From: Helicobacteraceae bacterium
GTDB lineage: Bacteria; Campylobacterota; Campylobacteria; Campylobacterales; Sulfurimonadaceae
Length of the DNA stretch: 14,107 nucleotides
Reading direction: 5' to 3'
NCBI GenBank assembly: GCA_027056525.1
Contig: JALUKO010000086.1
Span: 1-14,107 of the forward strand
Shown here: one piece after another, positions 7,600 through 14,107 of the stretch
How positions within the stretch are numbered: position 1 is the first letter of the stretch
How the letters are laid out: each line of letters opens with the position of its first letter
Translations under genes and position numbers: made by a program
Notes under the pieces: generated by a model
What the model saw: only the letters and a program-made list of their open reading frames with translations
Told to the model about the DNA's origin: nothing
Databases searched by the model: none

Positions 7600-10500
7600 T
7601 TAATCTCCGTTCTCTAGGTTAAGAGGTAGTTTTGTTAAGTTTTTAGGTTTAACGAGCCAGAAGTTTCTCACCTCTACTCTAAAGTTCTCCAATAAATCCT
7701 GTGCTTTTGCACTACCTGTTTCAACTACATAATCTTTTAAAAGTCTTTTGAGGTAGTGTCGTGCCTCATCACCCTCATCGGTATCGATTCTTACAGCTTC
7801 TACAAGCTCACCGTTTACATTTTCAATGAAACTGTGCTCTTTGTCATATACAAAAGAGATACCACCTGTCATACCCGCACCAAAGTTGATACCTGTACGT
7901 CCAAGAATGACGACAACACCACCTGTCATATATTCACAAGCGTTATCTCCAGTACCCTCAACAATAGCAAACGCTCCAGAGTTACGAACTGCAAAACGCT
8001 CACCCACACTTCCTGAGACATAGAGTTTACCACCAGTAGCACCATATAAACATGTGTTACCGCCTGCTGAATATTCTTCCCCTTCATTATCGGAAGTTAT
8101 GATGATCTTACCACCGTGCATACCTTTACCGATGTAGTCATTTGCTACACCATCAAGGTAGATAGAAACACCCGGGATCAAAAATGCACCAAGAGCCTGA
8201 CCCGCTATACCACTAAGGTTGATCTTAATGGTATCAGGTTTCAGACCTTCATCACCGTAGTATTGTGCGATCTCACCTGAGACAAGTGCACCAAAGCTTC
8301 TGTGAATATTTTGTATCTCTCTTTTTATACGTATCGGATGCTCCGGATGCTTTATGGCAACCATAGCTTCTTTAAGTACCTCTTTTTCAAATGCGTTATC
8401 ATCAAACGGAGGGTTAAACGCTTGTTGATGTGTGTTAATCCCCTCTTCCTGATGAAGTACGGAAGAAAAGTCAAATTTTTTGGCTAACGGAGCATCTTTG
8501 ACTTTTAACAGATCAACGCGACCTATCATCTCTTCCATAGTTTTATAACCAAGTTCCGCCATTATTGAGCGAATATCCTCAGCTAAAAGTGTAAAGTAGT
8601 TGATCACCTGATCCACATGCCCTTTAAAGAACTCTTCACGTAGTTTGTCATTTTGTGTAGCGATACCCACTGAACATTTGTTGACATGACATATACGAAG
8701 CATTTTACAACCAACGATCGTAAGTACACCTGTACCAAAAGCATAGCTCTCTGCACCTAAAAGTGCAGCTTTTACAACGTCCAGACCTGTTTTGAGACCA
8801 CCATCGGCTTGAACTTCTACAAGACCACGAAGATTGTTTGCTTTGAGAGCATTATGAGCTTCTGAGAGTCCTAACTCCCATGGGTTACCCGCAAATTTGA
8901 TGGAGGTAAGCGGAGCGGCACCCGTACCACCGTCACCACCGGAGATAATGATCTTGTCCGCATATGCTTTGGCAACACCTGCTGCAATAGTTCCAACACC
9001 TATGGTAGAAACAAGTTTTACAGCAACGCGAGCTTTGGGATTTACCTGTTTCATGTCAAAAATCAGTTGTGCCAAATCCTCGATCGAGTAGATATCGTGG
9101 TGCGGCGGAGGTGAAATAAGTGTAACACCCGGAACAGTATGACGAAGCTTACCGATCAGAGGCGTTACTTTATGCCCTGGAAGCTGACCACCCTCACCCG
9201 GTTTTGCACCTTGTGCAACTTTGATCTGGATCTCTTCAGCCGAACGCAAATACGCCGGTGTCACACCAAAACGACCTGATGCGACCTGTTTGATCTTGGA
9301 GACTCTCTCAGTACCAAAGCGATCTTTATCCTCCCCACCTTCACCTGAGTTAGACTGTCCACCGATTCTGTTCATGGCAATAGCAATGGTCTCATGAGCT
9401 TCAGGAGAGATAGAACCAAGACTCATAGCAGCTGATGCAAAACGCTTAAAGATCGCCTCTTTTGGCTCCACTTCTGAGATATCTATCGGTTTTTTGTCCG
9501 ATTTTATATCTAAGAAGTCACGGATCATTTTAAGACCGCGACCATTAACAACCTTTTTAAGTGCTTCAAAATCCTCTGTTTTTCCACTCGATGCCATCTT
9601 GTGAATAGCATGGATAACAGCCGGTCCAAAATCATGATGTTCCTGACCTGTGTAGAACTTGTAAAAACCACCAATATTGAGAGGGAATATTTTCTTAAAT
9701 CCATCATTTTTAAATGCAGACTTGTGATACTTCTCAATTCTTTCATCAATATCTTCATATGAAAGACCTGGAACAGCAACATGAGAAGACTCAAAACACT
9801 CTCCAACAATTTCACGGGAAAGACCCATAACATCAAAAAGACCTGAGTTTCTGTATGAAGCTATCGTAGCAATACCCATTTTGGACATAATTTTTAAAAG
9901 CCCGCCGTTAAGTGCTGCATGCACTGACTTTAGAGCTTCTGGGATAGTGATCTTTTCGTTTTTCTTGCGTTTTAACTGCTTTATAGCCGTTGCAAAAAGT
10001 AAGTTTGGATAGATGGCACTCGCACCATACCCGATAAGCACTGCAGCGGAATGGGAGTCAACAACCTCACCTGTTACAGATATGATAGAAACAAGATGAC
10101 GAATTTTGCTACGAAGCAGTGCAAAGTTCACACGCCCCACTGCCATAGCCATAGGGATCACTTTATGTTGCTCACTGAAGCCTGCATCATCTAAAATAAC
10201 TATGCGTGTTCCATCATTTTTTACTGATTCAGTAATTTGTTCCACTAAAGCATTTAATGCATCTTTTAAACTTCCTGTATATGCGGTTGAGAAAGTATTG
10301 TTTTTGTAAAAAGACTGAAAACTCGGAGATTTCTCATCACCAAACGACTTGAGAACATCTAACTTCTCTAAAGTGATGATAGGTGAAATAGACTTGAGTC
10401 TATGGGCGTGAGATGGGATCTCATCGAGTATATTGTGCACTTCACCAAAACCGGTGTTGAGACTCATAACAACTTTTTCACGGATCGGGTCAATCGGTGG

Positions 10501-12039
10501 GTTTGTTACCTGAGCAAACTTTTGCTTGAAAAAATCAGTGAAGTTTCTTTGCTTGTCAGAAAAAGCCGCGAGCGGAGTATCATCACCCATAGAACCGACA
10601 GCTTCTTTGCCGTCGTTTATCATAGGTTCAATCACCTGCTCAACTATCTCTTCTGTGATGTTAAAGAACTTTTGTCTTTTCACAAGTGTGTCATCCTCCA
10701 TCGCTGCTGATTCGCTGTACTGCTCCTCTACGTGCTCTTGAAGGTAGATCATATGTTCATTGAGCCATTTCATATACGGGTTTGAAGATTTCAAATAGTC
10801 ATCTATCTCATTTGATTTGAGAAGTTTGCCGTATTTTAGGTCAAGTCCAAGCATCTCACCTGATTGTAAACGTCCACGCTCTTTGATCTGCTCTTCTGCT
10901 ATATCTACAACACCATACTCAGAAGCGATCAGAAGGTTATTGTCTTTGGTTACTATATATTTGGAAGGTCTTAAACCGTTTCTATCGAGTACACAACCGA
11001 TATAACGGCCATCTGTTACTGAAAATGCTGCGGGACCGTCCCATGCTTCAAACACTGTTGAATGGTACTCATAAAAAGCACGAAGTTCAGGATCCATATG
11101 GGGAGCATTTTGCCATGCTGATGGGATAACGGCACGAACAGCTTTAAAAAAGTCCATACCATTAACGATCAAAAATTCAAAAAAGTTATCAGCAGAAGCA
11201 GAGTCTGATGAACCCGGTTGAAGAATAGGAAGAAGTCTTTGGATCTCTTCATCTGTAAACACATCGCTTTTTATGGATTCGCTTTTGATCTCTACATTTA
11301 TACGGTTACCCTCAACGGAGTTGATCTCCCCATTGTGTGCAACGGCACGAAACGGCTGAGCCAAACGCCACTCCGGAAGAGTGTTTGTCGAGAATCTTTG
11401 GTGAAACAAAGAGAAAGATATCTTGAAGTTCTCATCTTGAAGGTCTTTATAGAACTCTTCAATATGCGTAGGCATCACAAGCCCTTTATATGAAAGCACT
11501 TTTGAACTCATAGATGCTATGTAGAAATCTCTGTCATCTATAAGCTGATGTTCGGCCTCTTTACGAGAAAGGTATAAAAGAGCATCAAATCTTTTTGTTG
11601 CCATTATGGAGTTGGGAGTGATGATAAGCTGAACTATATTTGGTAAACTCTCTAACGCCTGCTGACCAAGAGCATTTGTATCTACAGGAACATCACGACG
11701 AAAAATGATCTTGAGATCGTTTTGATTACAGATCTCCTCTAGTGTATCGAGATGTTTCAACTCTTTTGTAAATACAGAAGCAACAGCAAACTGCTTTGGA
11801 AGTTCCACTCCGCTTTTTTGAGCTTCCTTGCGGATAAACTCTTCAGGCATAGATAAAAGAAGTCCACTTCCATCACCTGTTTTTCCATCTGCTGCAACAG
11901 CACCACGGTGCATCATACGCTCTAGTGCTGTGATAGCATCAGCCAAAACTTTACGAGAAGCTTTGTTGTTGATGTTGGCGACGAGACCAAATCCACAGTT
12001 ATCCTTAAACGATCTTAGTAAATCATGATGTTCAACCAT
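7600..12039 (-). CDS. gltB: Glutamate synthase large subunit
   Basis: GltB frees ammonia from glutamine and adds it to 2-oxoglutarate, making two glutamates. I place the start at the ATG at 12039 (1479 residues). GGGAG lies 5 bases before it, whereas a TTG at 12051 would have no ribosome site. Positions follow this start. A propeptide of 14 residues is cut before C15 (D-N-C-G-F-G), the N-terminal nucleophile of the class II amidotransferase domain (about 15-430; HQRFSTNT at 213, AHNGEIN at 234). A central linker domain is followed by the FMN synthase barrel (about 800-1180, GGDGGTGAAPLTS at 1034-1046). The [3Fe-4S] ligands are C1111-x5-C1117-x4-C1122. The C-terminal glycine-rich beta-helix is at about 1275-1400. 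All domains are complete, and gltD follows after one base. Confidence 0.97.
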   Translation of the reverse strand: MVEHHDLLRSFKDNCGFGLVANINNKASRKVLADAITALERMMHRGAVAADGKTGDGSGLLLSMPEEFIRKEAQKSGVELPKQFAVASVFTKELKHLDTLEEICNQNDLKIIFRRDVPVDTNALGQQALESLPNIVQLIITPNSIMATKRFDALLYLSRKEAEHQLIDDRDFYIASMSSKVLSYKGLVMPTHIEEFYKDLQDENFKISFSLFHQRFSTNTLPEWRLAQPFRAVAHNGEINSVEGNRINVEIKSESIKSDVFTDEEIQRLLPILQPGSSDSASADNFFEFLIVNGMDFFKAVRAVIPSAWQNAPHMDPELRAFYEYHSTVFEAWDGPAAFSVTDGRYIGCVLDRNGLRPSKYIVTKDNNLLIASEYGVVDIAEEQIKERGRLQSGEMLGLDLKYGKLLKSNEIDDYLKSSNPYMKWLNEHMIYLQEHVEEQYSESAAMEDDTLVKRQKFFNITEEIVEQVIEPMINDGKEAVGSMGDDTPLAAFSDKQRNFTDFFKQKFAQVTNPPIDPIREKVVMSLNTGFGEVHNILDEIPSHAHRLKSISPIITLEKLDVLKSFGDEKSPSFQSFYKNNTFSTAYTGSLKDALNALVEQITESVKNDGTRIVILDDAGFSEQHKVIPMAMAVGRVNFALLRSKIRHLVSIISVTGEVVDSHSAAVLIGYGASAIYPNLLFATAIKQLKRKKNEKITIPEALKSVHAALNGGLLKIMSKMGIATIASYRNSGLFDVMGLSREIVGECFESSHVAVPGLSYEDIDERIEKYHKSAFKNDGFKKIFPLNIGGFYKFYTGQEHHDFGPAVIHAIHKMASSGKTEDFEALKKVVNGRGLKMIRDFLDIKSDKKPIDISEVEPKEAIFKRFASAAMSLGSISPEAHETIAIAMNRIGGQSNSGEGGEDKDRFGTERVSKIKQVASGRFGVTPAYLRSAEEIQIKVAQGAKPGEGGQLPGHKVTPLIGKLRHTVPGVTLISPPPHHDIYSIEDLAQLIFDMKQVNPKARVAVKLVSTIGVGTIAAGVAKAYADKIIISGGDGGTGAAPLTSIKFAGNPWELGLSEAHNALKANNLRGLVEVQADGGLKTGLDVVKAALLGAESYAFGTGVLTIVGCKMLRICHVNKCSVGIATQNDKLREEFFKGHVDQVINYFTLLAEDIRSIMAELGYKTMEEMIGRVDLLKVKDAPLAKKFDFSSVLHQEEGINTHQQAFNPPFDDNAFEKEVLKEAMVAIKHPEHPIRIKREIQNIHRSFGALVSGEIAQYYGDEGLKPDTIKINLSGIAGQALGAFLIPGVSIYLDGVANDYIGKGMHGGKIIITSDNEGEEYSAGGNTCLYGATGGKLYVSGSVGERFAVRNSGAFAIVEGTGDNACEYMTGGVVVILGRTGINFGAGMTGGISFVYDKEHSFIENVNGELVEAVRIDTDEGDEARHYLKRLLKDYVVETGSAKAQDLLENFRVEVRNFWLVKPKNLTKLPLNLENGD

Positions 12040-12044
12040 TCTAA

Positions 12045-12049
12045 CTCCC
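12045..12049 (-). promoter_or_regulatory. Ribosome-binding site that fixes the gltB start
   Basis: On the minus strand GGGAG lies 5 bases before the ATG at 12037-12039. It overlaps the in-frame TTG at 12049-12051, which is thus part of the ribosome site rather than a start codon. Confidence 0.75.
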
Positions 12050-12158
12050 AAATTTTATAATTTTATGCTAATTTCCGTTAAAATTAATCTCTTTTTAAAG
12101 AAACTTAGTCTATTTAGAGACAAGTGGTTATATTGTACTATTTAAAGGTTTAAGAAAG

Positions 12159-12164
12159 TATAAT
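12159..12164 (+). promoter_or_regulatory. Probable -10 box for recO
   Basis: A perfect TATAAT lies 54 bases before the recO ATG in the 179-base divergent gap with gltB. No -35 of normal spacing is visible. A transcript would start near 12171 and leave a leader of about 48 bases. On the opposite strand TAAAAT at 12060-12065 is a candidate -10 for gltB, but it is less convincing in such AT-rich sequence. Confidence 0.4.
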
Positions 12165-12218
12165 TATGAAAACACTTTTAGAAGAAATTACACTTTTGTG
12201 TATAAAAGAAGCAGGTAA

Positions 12219-12836
12219 ATGCAAGGTTATATAATCAATCTCAGCAAGGTCAAAGATGAAGATCTTATAGTCACCATAGTATCAAGAGATAGCTTAGATA
12301 CTCTTTATAGGTTCTATGGAGCACGCCATGGAGTTATAAATCTCGGCTTTAAAATTGACTATGAAAAAGAATCTTCTGCGAAATCAACCATATCCAGACT
12401 CAAAGATGTCATTCACATAGGATACCCGTGGATCAATGAGCATAAACTTTTACGACTTTGGCAGGATTTTACAGCACTTTTTTACAAACATCTCAAGGAC
12501 ACAGAAGATATAGATGAGTTTTACTTCCTTCTGCTTGAGAATGCCTCAAAAAACTGGAGCAAACAAAACCCCAAACGTATAGCAGTAGAATCTTATGTAA
12601 AACTCCTCGAACATGAGGGGCGACTCCATACGGAGATGGAGTGTTTTTTATGTCATGAGAAGATACGGGGAGAGATATCTCTCATACGCGCATATCTTCC
12701 AACGCACAAAGAGTGCACACATACTCTGAGTCTCAACCAGGAAGCACTTCTGGAACTCTTTCACCATAAGTCGAGTCTCTTTTTATCTGATGTAGAGATC
12801 GAGAGACTCTGGTATGTACTCTTAGAAGGACTGTAA
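12219..12836 (+). CDS. recO: DNA repair protein RecO (short epsilon-type)
   Basis: RecO anneals single strands and, with RecR, loads RecA onto SSB-coated DNA. The 205-residue protein has the look of Campylobacter/Helicobacter RecO, which is shorter than the roughly 240-residue E. coli form. It has an N-terminal OB-fold-like part (MQGYIINLSKVKDEDLIV, 1-18; RFYGARHGVI, 31-40), then helical segments, and a reduced metal site at C142-x2-C145 with a later C166. ATG is preceded by GCAGG about 4 bases upstream. The gene diverges from gltB and ends 5 bases from the stop of the convergent sodium channel gene with no terminator between. Assignment rests on the N-terminal pattern and length and is good, but this family diverges fast. 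Confidence 0.85.
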   Translation: MQGYIINLSKVKDEDLIVTIVSRDSLDTLYRFYGARHGVINLGFKIDYEKESSAKSTISRLKDVIHIGYPWINEHKLLRLWQDFTALFYKHLKDTEDIDEFYFLLLENASKNWSKQNPKRIAVESYVKLLEHEGRLHTEMECFLCHEKIRGEISLIRAYLPTHKECTHTLSLNQEALLELFHHKSSLFLSDVEIERLWYVLLEGL

Positions 12837-12841
12837 GGTTT

Positions 12842-13627
12842 TTAGAGTTTGTTTTGCACTTTTTGCAGTAAAGCTTTCAACTCCCCTATGTCAGACTGAA
12901 GTGTTTGCAGTGTTACCTCCTCCTTTTCTTCCAAAGCGTTTTTGTCATCCTCTTTTATGGTGAAGATCGCATCCACAATGATACCTATGAAAAGGTTGAT
13001 CATAATAAATGTAACGAGAAGTATAAACAGTATGAAAAACACCCAGGCATACGGAAACACTTCCATAACAGGTCGTGAGATCCCCATAGACCAGCTCTCC
13101 AGCGTCATAACCTGAAAAAGTGTGTACATTGACTTGCCCAGATCACCAAACCACTGAGGAAAAGCTTCAGCAAAAATGTTGGTCGCCATGATAGAAAAAA
13201 CATAGAAGAACAACAACACCACCATAGAGATAGAACCGATACCCGGGATCACCTTCACAAGTGCTGCAATAATAACACGCATCTGCGGTACAACAGTCAG
13301 AAGTCTAAAGAGTCGTAAAACTCTCAATGCACGCAAAATGGAGAGTCCGTCATTTGCAGGAACAAGGGAGATCACAACCACAAAAAAGTCAAACAGGCTC
13401 CAAGGATCTTTGAAAAAAGAGACTCGGTGAACATATATGCGCAGTAGGATCTCTATGGTAAAAATACCGATAATGATGTTGTCAGACAGAGTTATAAGCT
13501 CACCGTAAGAGACCATAAGAGGCTGAGAGGTTGCAAGACCTAAGATAACACCGTTGAGAAGAATCATCGAAATGATAAAGTTTTTAAACTTTGTACTTTC
13601 TACAAAGGCATAAAGAGTTGAGTACAT
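12842..13627 (-). CDS. Voltage-gated sodium channel of the BacNav type (NavAb-like)
   Basis: A 261-residue inner-membrane protein with six helices, one subunit of a homotetrameric voltage-gated Na+ channel. The voltage sensor spans S1-S4 (about 15-115): E59 in S2, D80 in S3, and four S4 arginines every third residue (R99, R102, R105, R108). The pore has the selectivity filter T175-L-E177-S-W-S-M181, the high-field-strength site of NavAb, then S6 with N211 and I217 at the activation gate. The tail (about 226-261) is acidic, with heptad leucines that should form the four-helix coiled coil. Compared from memory with Arcobacter NavAb, residue numbering, filter and S2-S4 (e.g. FFKDPWSLFDFFVV) agree closely. 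ATG has GGAG 8 bases upstream. The gene stands alone on its strand. In bacteria such channels are linked to motility, chemotaxis and pH balance. Confidence 0.95.
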   Translation of the reverse strand: MYSTLYAFVESTKFKNFIISMILLNGVILGLATSQPLMVSYGELITLSDNIIIGIFTIEILLRIYVHRVSFFKDPWSLFDFFVVVISLVPANDGLSILRALRVLRLFRLLTVVPQMRVIIAALVKVIPGIGSISMVVLLFFYVFSIMATNIFAEAFPQWFGDLGKSMYTLFQVMTLESWSMGISRPVMEVFPYAWVFFILFILLVTFIMINLFIGIIVDAIFTIKEDDKNALEEKEEVTLQTLQSDIGELKALLQKVQNKL

Positions 13628-13680
13628 AGATAGTCTCCATTTTTTTGAATAATTTTAATCAATATTTTGGTTAACAATGT

Positions 13681-13707
13681 AAATGAGATAGAATATCAAT
13701 CTCATTT
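13681..13707. repeat. 9-bp inverted repeat upstream of the channel gene
   Basis: AAATGAGAT (13681-13689) and its exact complement ATCTCATTT (13699-13707) flank a 9-base spacer. It sits 54 bases before the channel ATG, about where a repressor or activator site would lie. It could also be a weak two-way terminator, but no adjoining T run of note is present. Confidence 0.55.
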
Positions 13708-13768
13708 CTTTGAAAGCTCTCTAACAGTTTTCTCTTCATTTGCATTTCACACCTTCGCTTAAGTAACA

Positions 13769-13810
13769 TTTTGTGTGTTATTGCCAGAATCTTCCAAATA
13801 ACACACAAAA
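13769..13810. repeat. 14-bp perfect inverted repeat built from TAACACACA
   Basis: TTTTGTGTGTTATT (13769-13782) and its exact complement (13797-13810) flank a 14-base spacer. Each arm contains one TAACACACA, in opposite orientation. The stem is AT-rich with a long loop and no T run, so paired binding sites for a protein are more likely than a terminator. Confidence 0.7.
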
Positions 13811-13930
13811 ATGAGTATTATTTAGATATATAGTATTTAACACACATGATATATTTAAGAAAAGTGGAGGTTTTTTTTAAAAACAGTCAATTATTTGGCA
13901 AATAGTCATATTTTTCATAATTAACACACA
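13772..13930. repeat. Four copies of the 9-mer TAACACACA
   Basis: Copies lie at 13772-13780 (minus strand), 13799-13807, 13838-13846 and 13922-13930 (plus strand). Each is set in A/T-rich flanks, and most continue into further A. Start-to-start distances of the three plus copies are 39 and 84 bases. The sequence does not show what binds them. Confidence 0.6.
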
Positions 13931-13994
13931 AATTATATGTTTGTTAATGTTGCTTTTTGGAGTTGATTTGTGTAAAATGTTCGTTGAATAAATA

Positions 13995-14107
13995 GGTATG
14001 CTGCTGCTTCGCAGCAGCATACCGACCCGCGTCGAGGAACTTACGTTCCCTCCTCCGCTTGGTACGCAGTGCTAAAGCACTACATACCAAGCTGTCGGAG
14101 CAAACAC
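13995..14107 (-). other. GC-rich multi-hairpin element, possible structured RNA, cut by the window edge
   Basis: Base composition changes sharply here. Three stems can be drawn. The first is GGTATGCTGCTGC (13995-14007) with its exact complement at 14011-14023. The second is GGAAC (14036-14040) with GTTCC (14045-14049). The third is CTTGGTA plus AGTGC (14058-14072) with GCACT and TACCAAG (14077-14091), outside which CTCCG (14053-14057) can pair with CGGAG (14096-14100). In the third stem the plus strand leaves two C-A mismatches. As minus-strand RNA these become U-G wobbles, giving 15 unbroken pairs. On that strand the second stem has a GUAA (GNRA) loop. This favours a leftward transcript. The first stem would then come last and is followed by UAUUUAUU, a poor terminator tail. 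A palindromic interspersed repeat is equally possible. The strand is inferred and the right boundary is unseen. Confidence 0.5.

Larger units (their letters stand above)
13628..13994. other. Gene-free AT-rich spacer upstream of the sodium channel gene
   Basis: I see no open reading frame with a usable ribosome site on either strand here. A GTGGAGG at 13864-13870 looks like one but is followed only by T and A runs and no start. The stretch holds a 9-bp inverted repeat and a set of TAACACACA repeats, listed separately. TAAAAT at 13652-13657 (minus strand) might be the -10 of the channel gene, but in such AT-rich sequence this is weak. Confidence 0.6.

Noticed and set aside
9525..9836. A 103-codon minus-strand ORF within gltB in another frame.
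   Set aside because: It lies inside the conserved linker and synthase region of an intact gltB and has no start context of its own.
12837..12841. A terminator between recO and the sodium channel gene.
   Set aside because: Only five bases separate the stops, and no stem followed by a T run was found at either gene end.
13950..13978. Plus-strand promoter TTGCTT, 17 bases, TAAAAT just before the hairpin element.
   Set aside because: Such matches are common in AT-rich DNA, and the wobble pairs and GUAA loop of the element argue for transcription on the other strand.
13947..13991. A 14-codon plus-strand ORF before the hairpin element.
   Set aside because: It is too short and has no ribosome site.
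13998..14075. A 25-codon plus-strand ORF beginning inside the first hairpin.
   Set aside because: It has no ribosome site and lies wholly within palindromic sequence, so the open frame is best explained by the hairpins.
13995..14107. An integron attC site.
   Set aside because: GTTGAAT at 13983-13989 fits the core GTTRRRY, but no matching RYYYAAC partner lies at the other end of the visible hairpins.

Overview
The window reads as a Campylobacterota (epsilonproteobacterial) chromosome, closest in feel to Sulfurimonas, Arcobacter and relatives. The DNA is AT-rich. The ion channel closely resembles the Arcobacter channel NavAb. RecO is the short epsilon-type form, and the left-edge gene looks like the long FliO of this phylum. 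No transposase, integrase, CRISPR array, rRNA or tRNA was seen. This is mostly core chromosome with one gene-free, repeat-rich stretch at the right end.

Layout, left to right. (1) The 3' end of a plus-strand fliO-like flagellar gene (1-635) faces a minus-strand block. (2) Read in its direction of transcription (right to left), the block starts with gltB and gltD (12039 to 6213), one base apart, closed by a strong intrinsic terminator at 6168-6206. (3) A promoter near 6118-6146 then starts a tight housekeeping run: accD, a thiE-like gene, rlmH, a dksA-like gene and a two-helix membrane protein (6087 to 2822), with gaps of 1 to 13 bases. (4) A second promoter near 2780-2785 serves a dus gene and a PD-(D/E)XK-like hypothetical gene (2751 to 647). 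(5) recO (12219-12836) runs on the plus strand, divergent from gltB. It converges on a voltage-gated sodium channel gene (13627 to 12842) with a 5-base gap. (6) 13628-14107 has no convincing gene. It holds a 9-bp inverted repeat, four copies of the 9-mer TAACACACA (two forming a 14-bp inverted repeat) and, at the edge, a GC-rich multi-hairpin element that runs out of the window.

Functionally, gltBD assimilates ammonia into glutamate, accD opens fatty acid synthesis, the thiE-like gene belongs to thiamine synthesis, and rlmH and dus modify rRNA and tRNA. The dksA-like gene ties transcription to nutrient state and recO serves recombinational repair. Three of the five genes of the accD run start on non-AUG codons (accD TTG, rlmH GTG, dksA-like GTG). 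The start of gltB is better placed at the ATG at 12039 than at the TTG four codons upstream.

The least explained part is the right edge. One hairpin there pairs fully only when read as minus-strand RNA, because two C-A mismatches become U-G wobbles, and a neighbouring hairpin then carries a GUAA (GNRA) loop. This points to a leftward-transcribed structured RNA or a mobile palindromic repeat. It cannot be named from the window alone.
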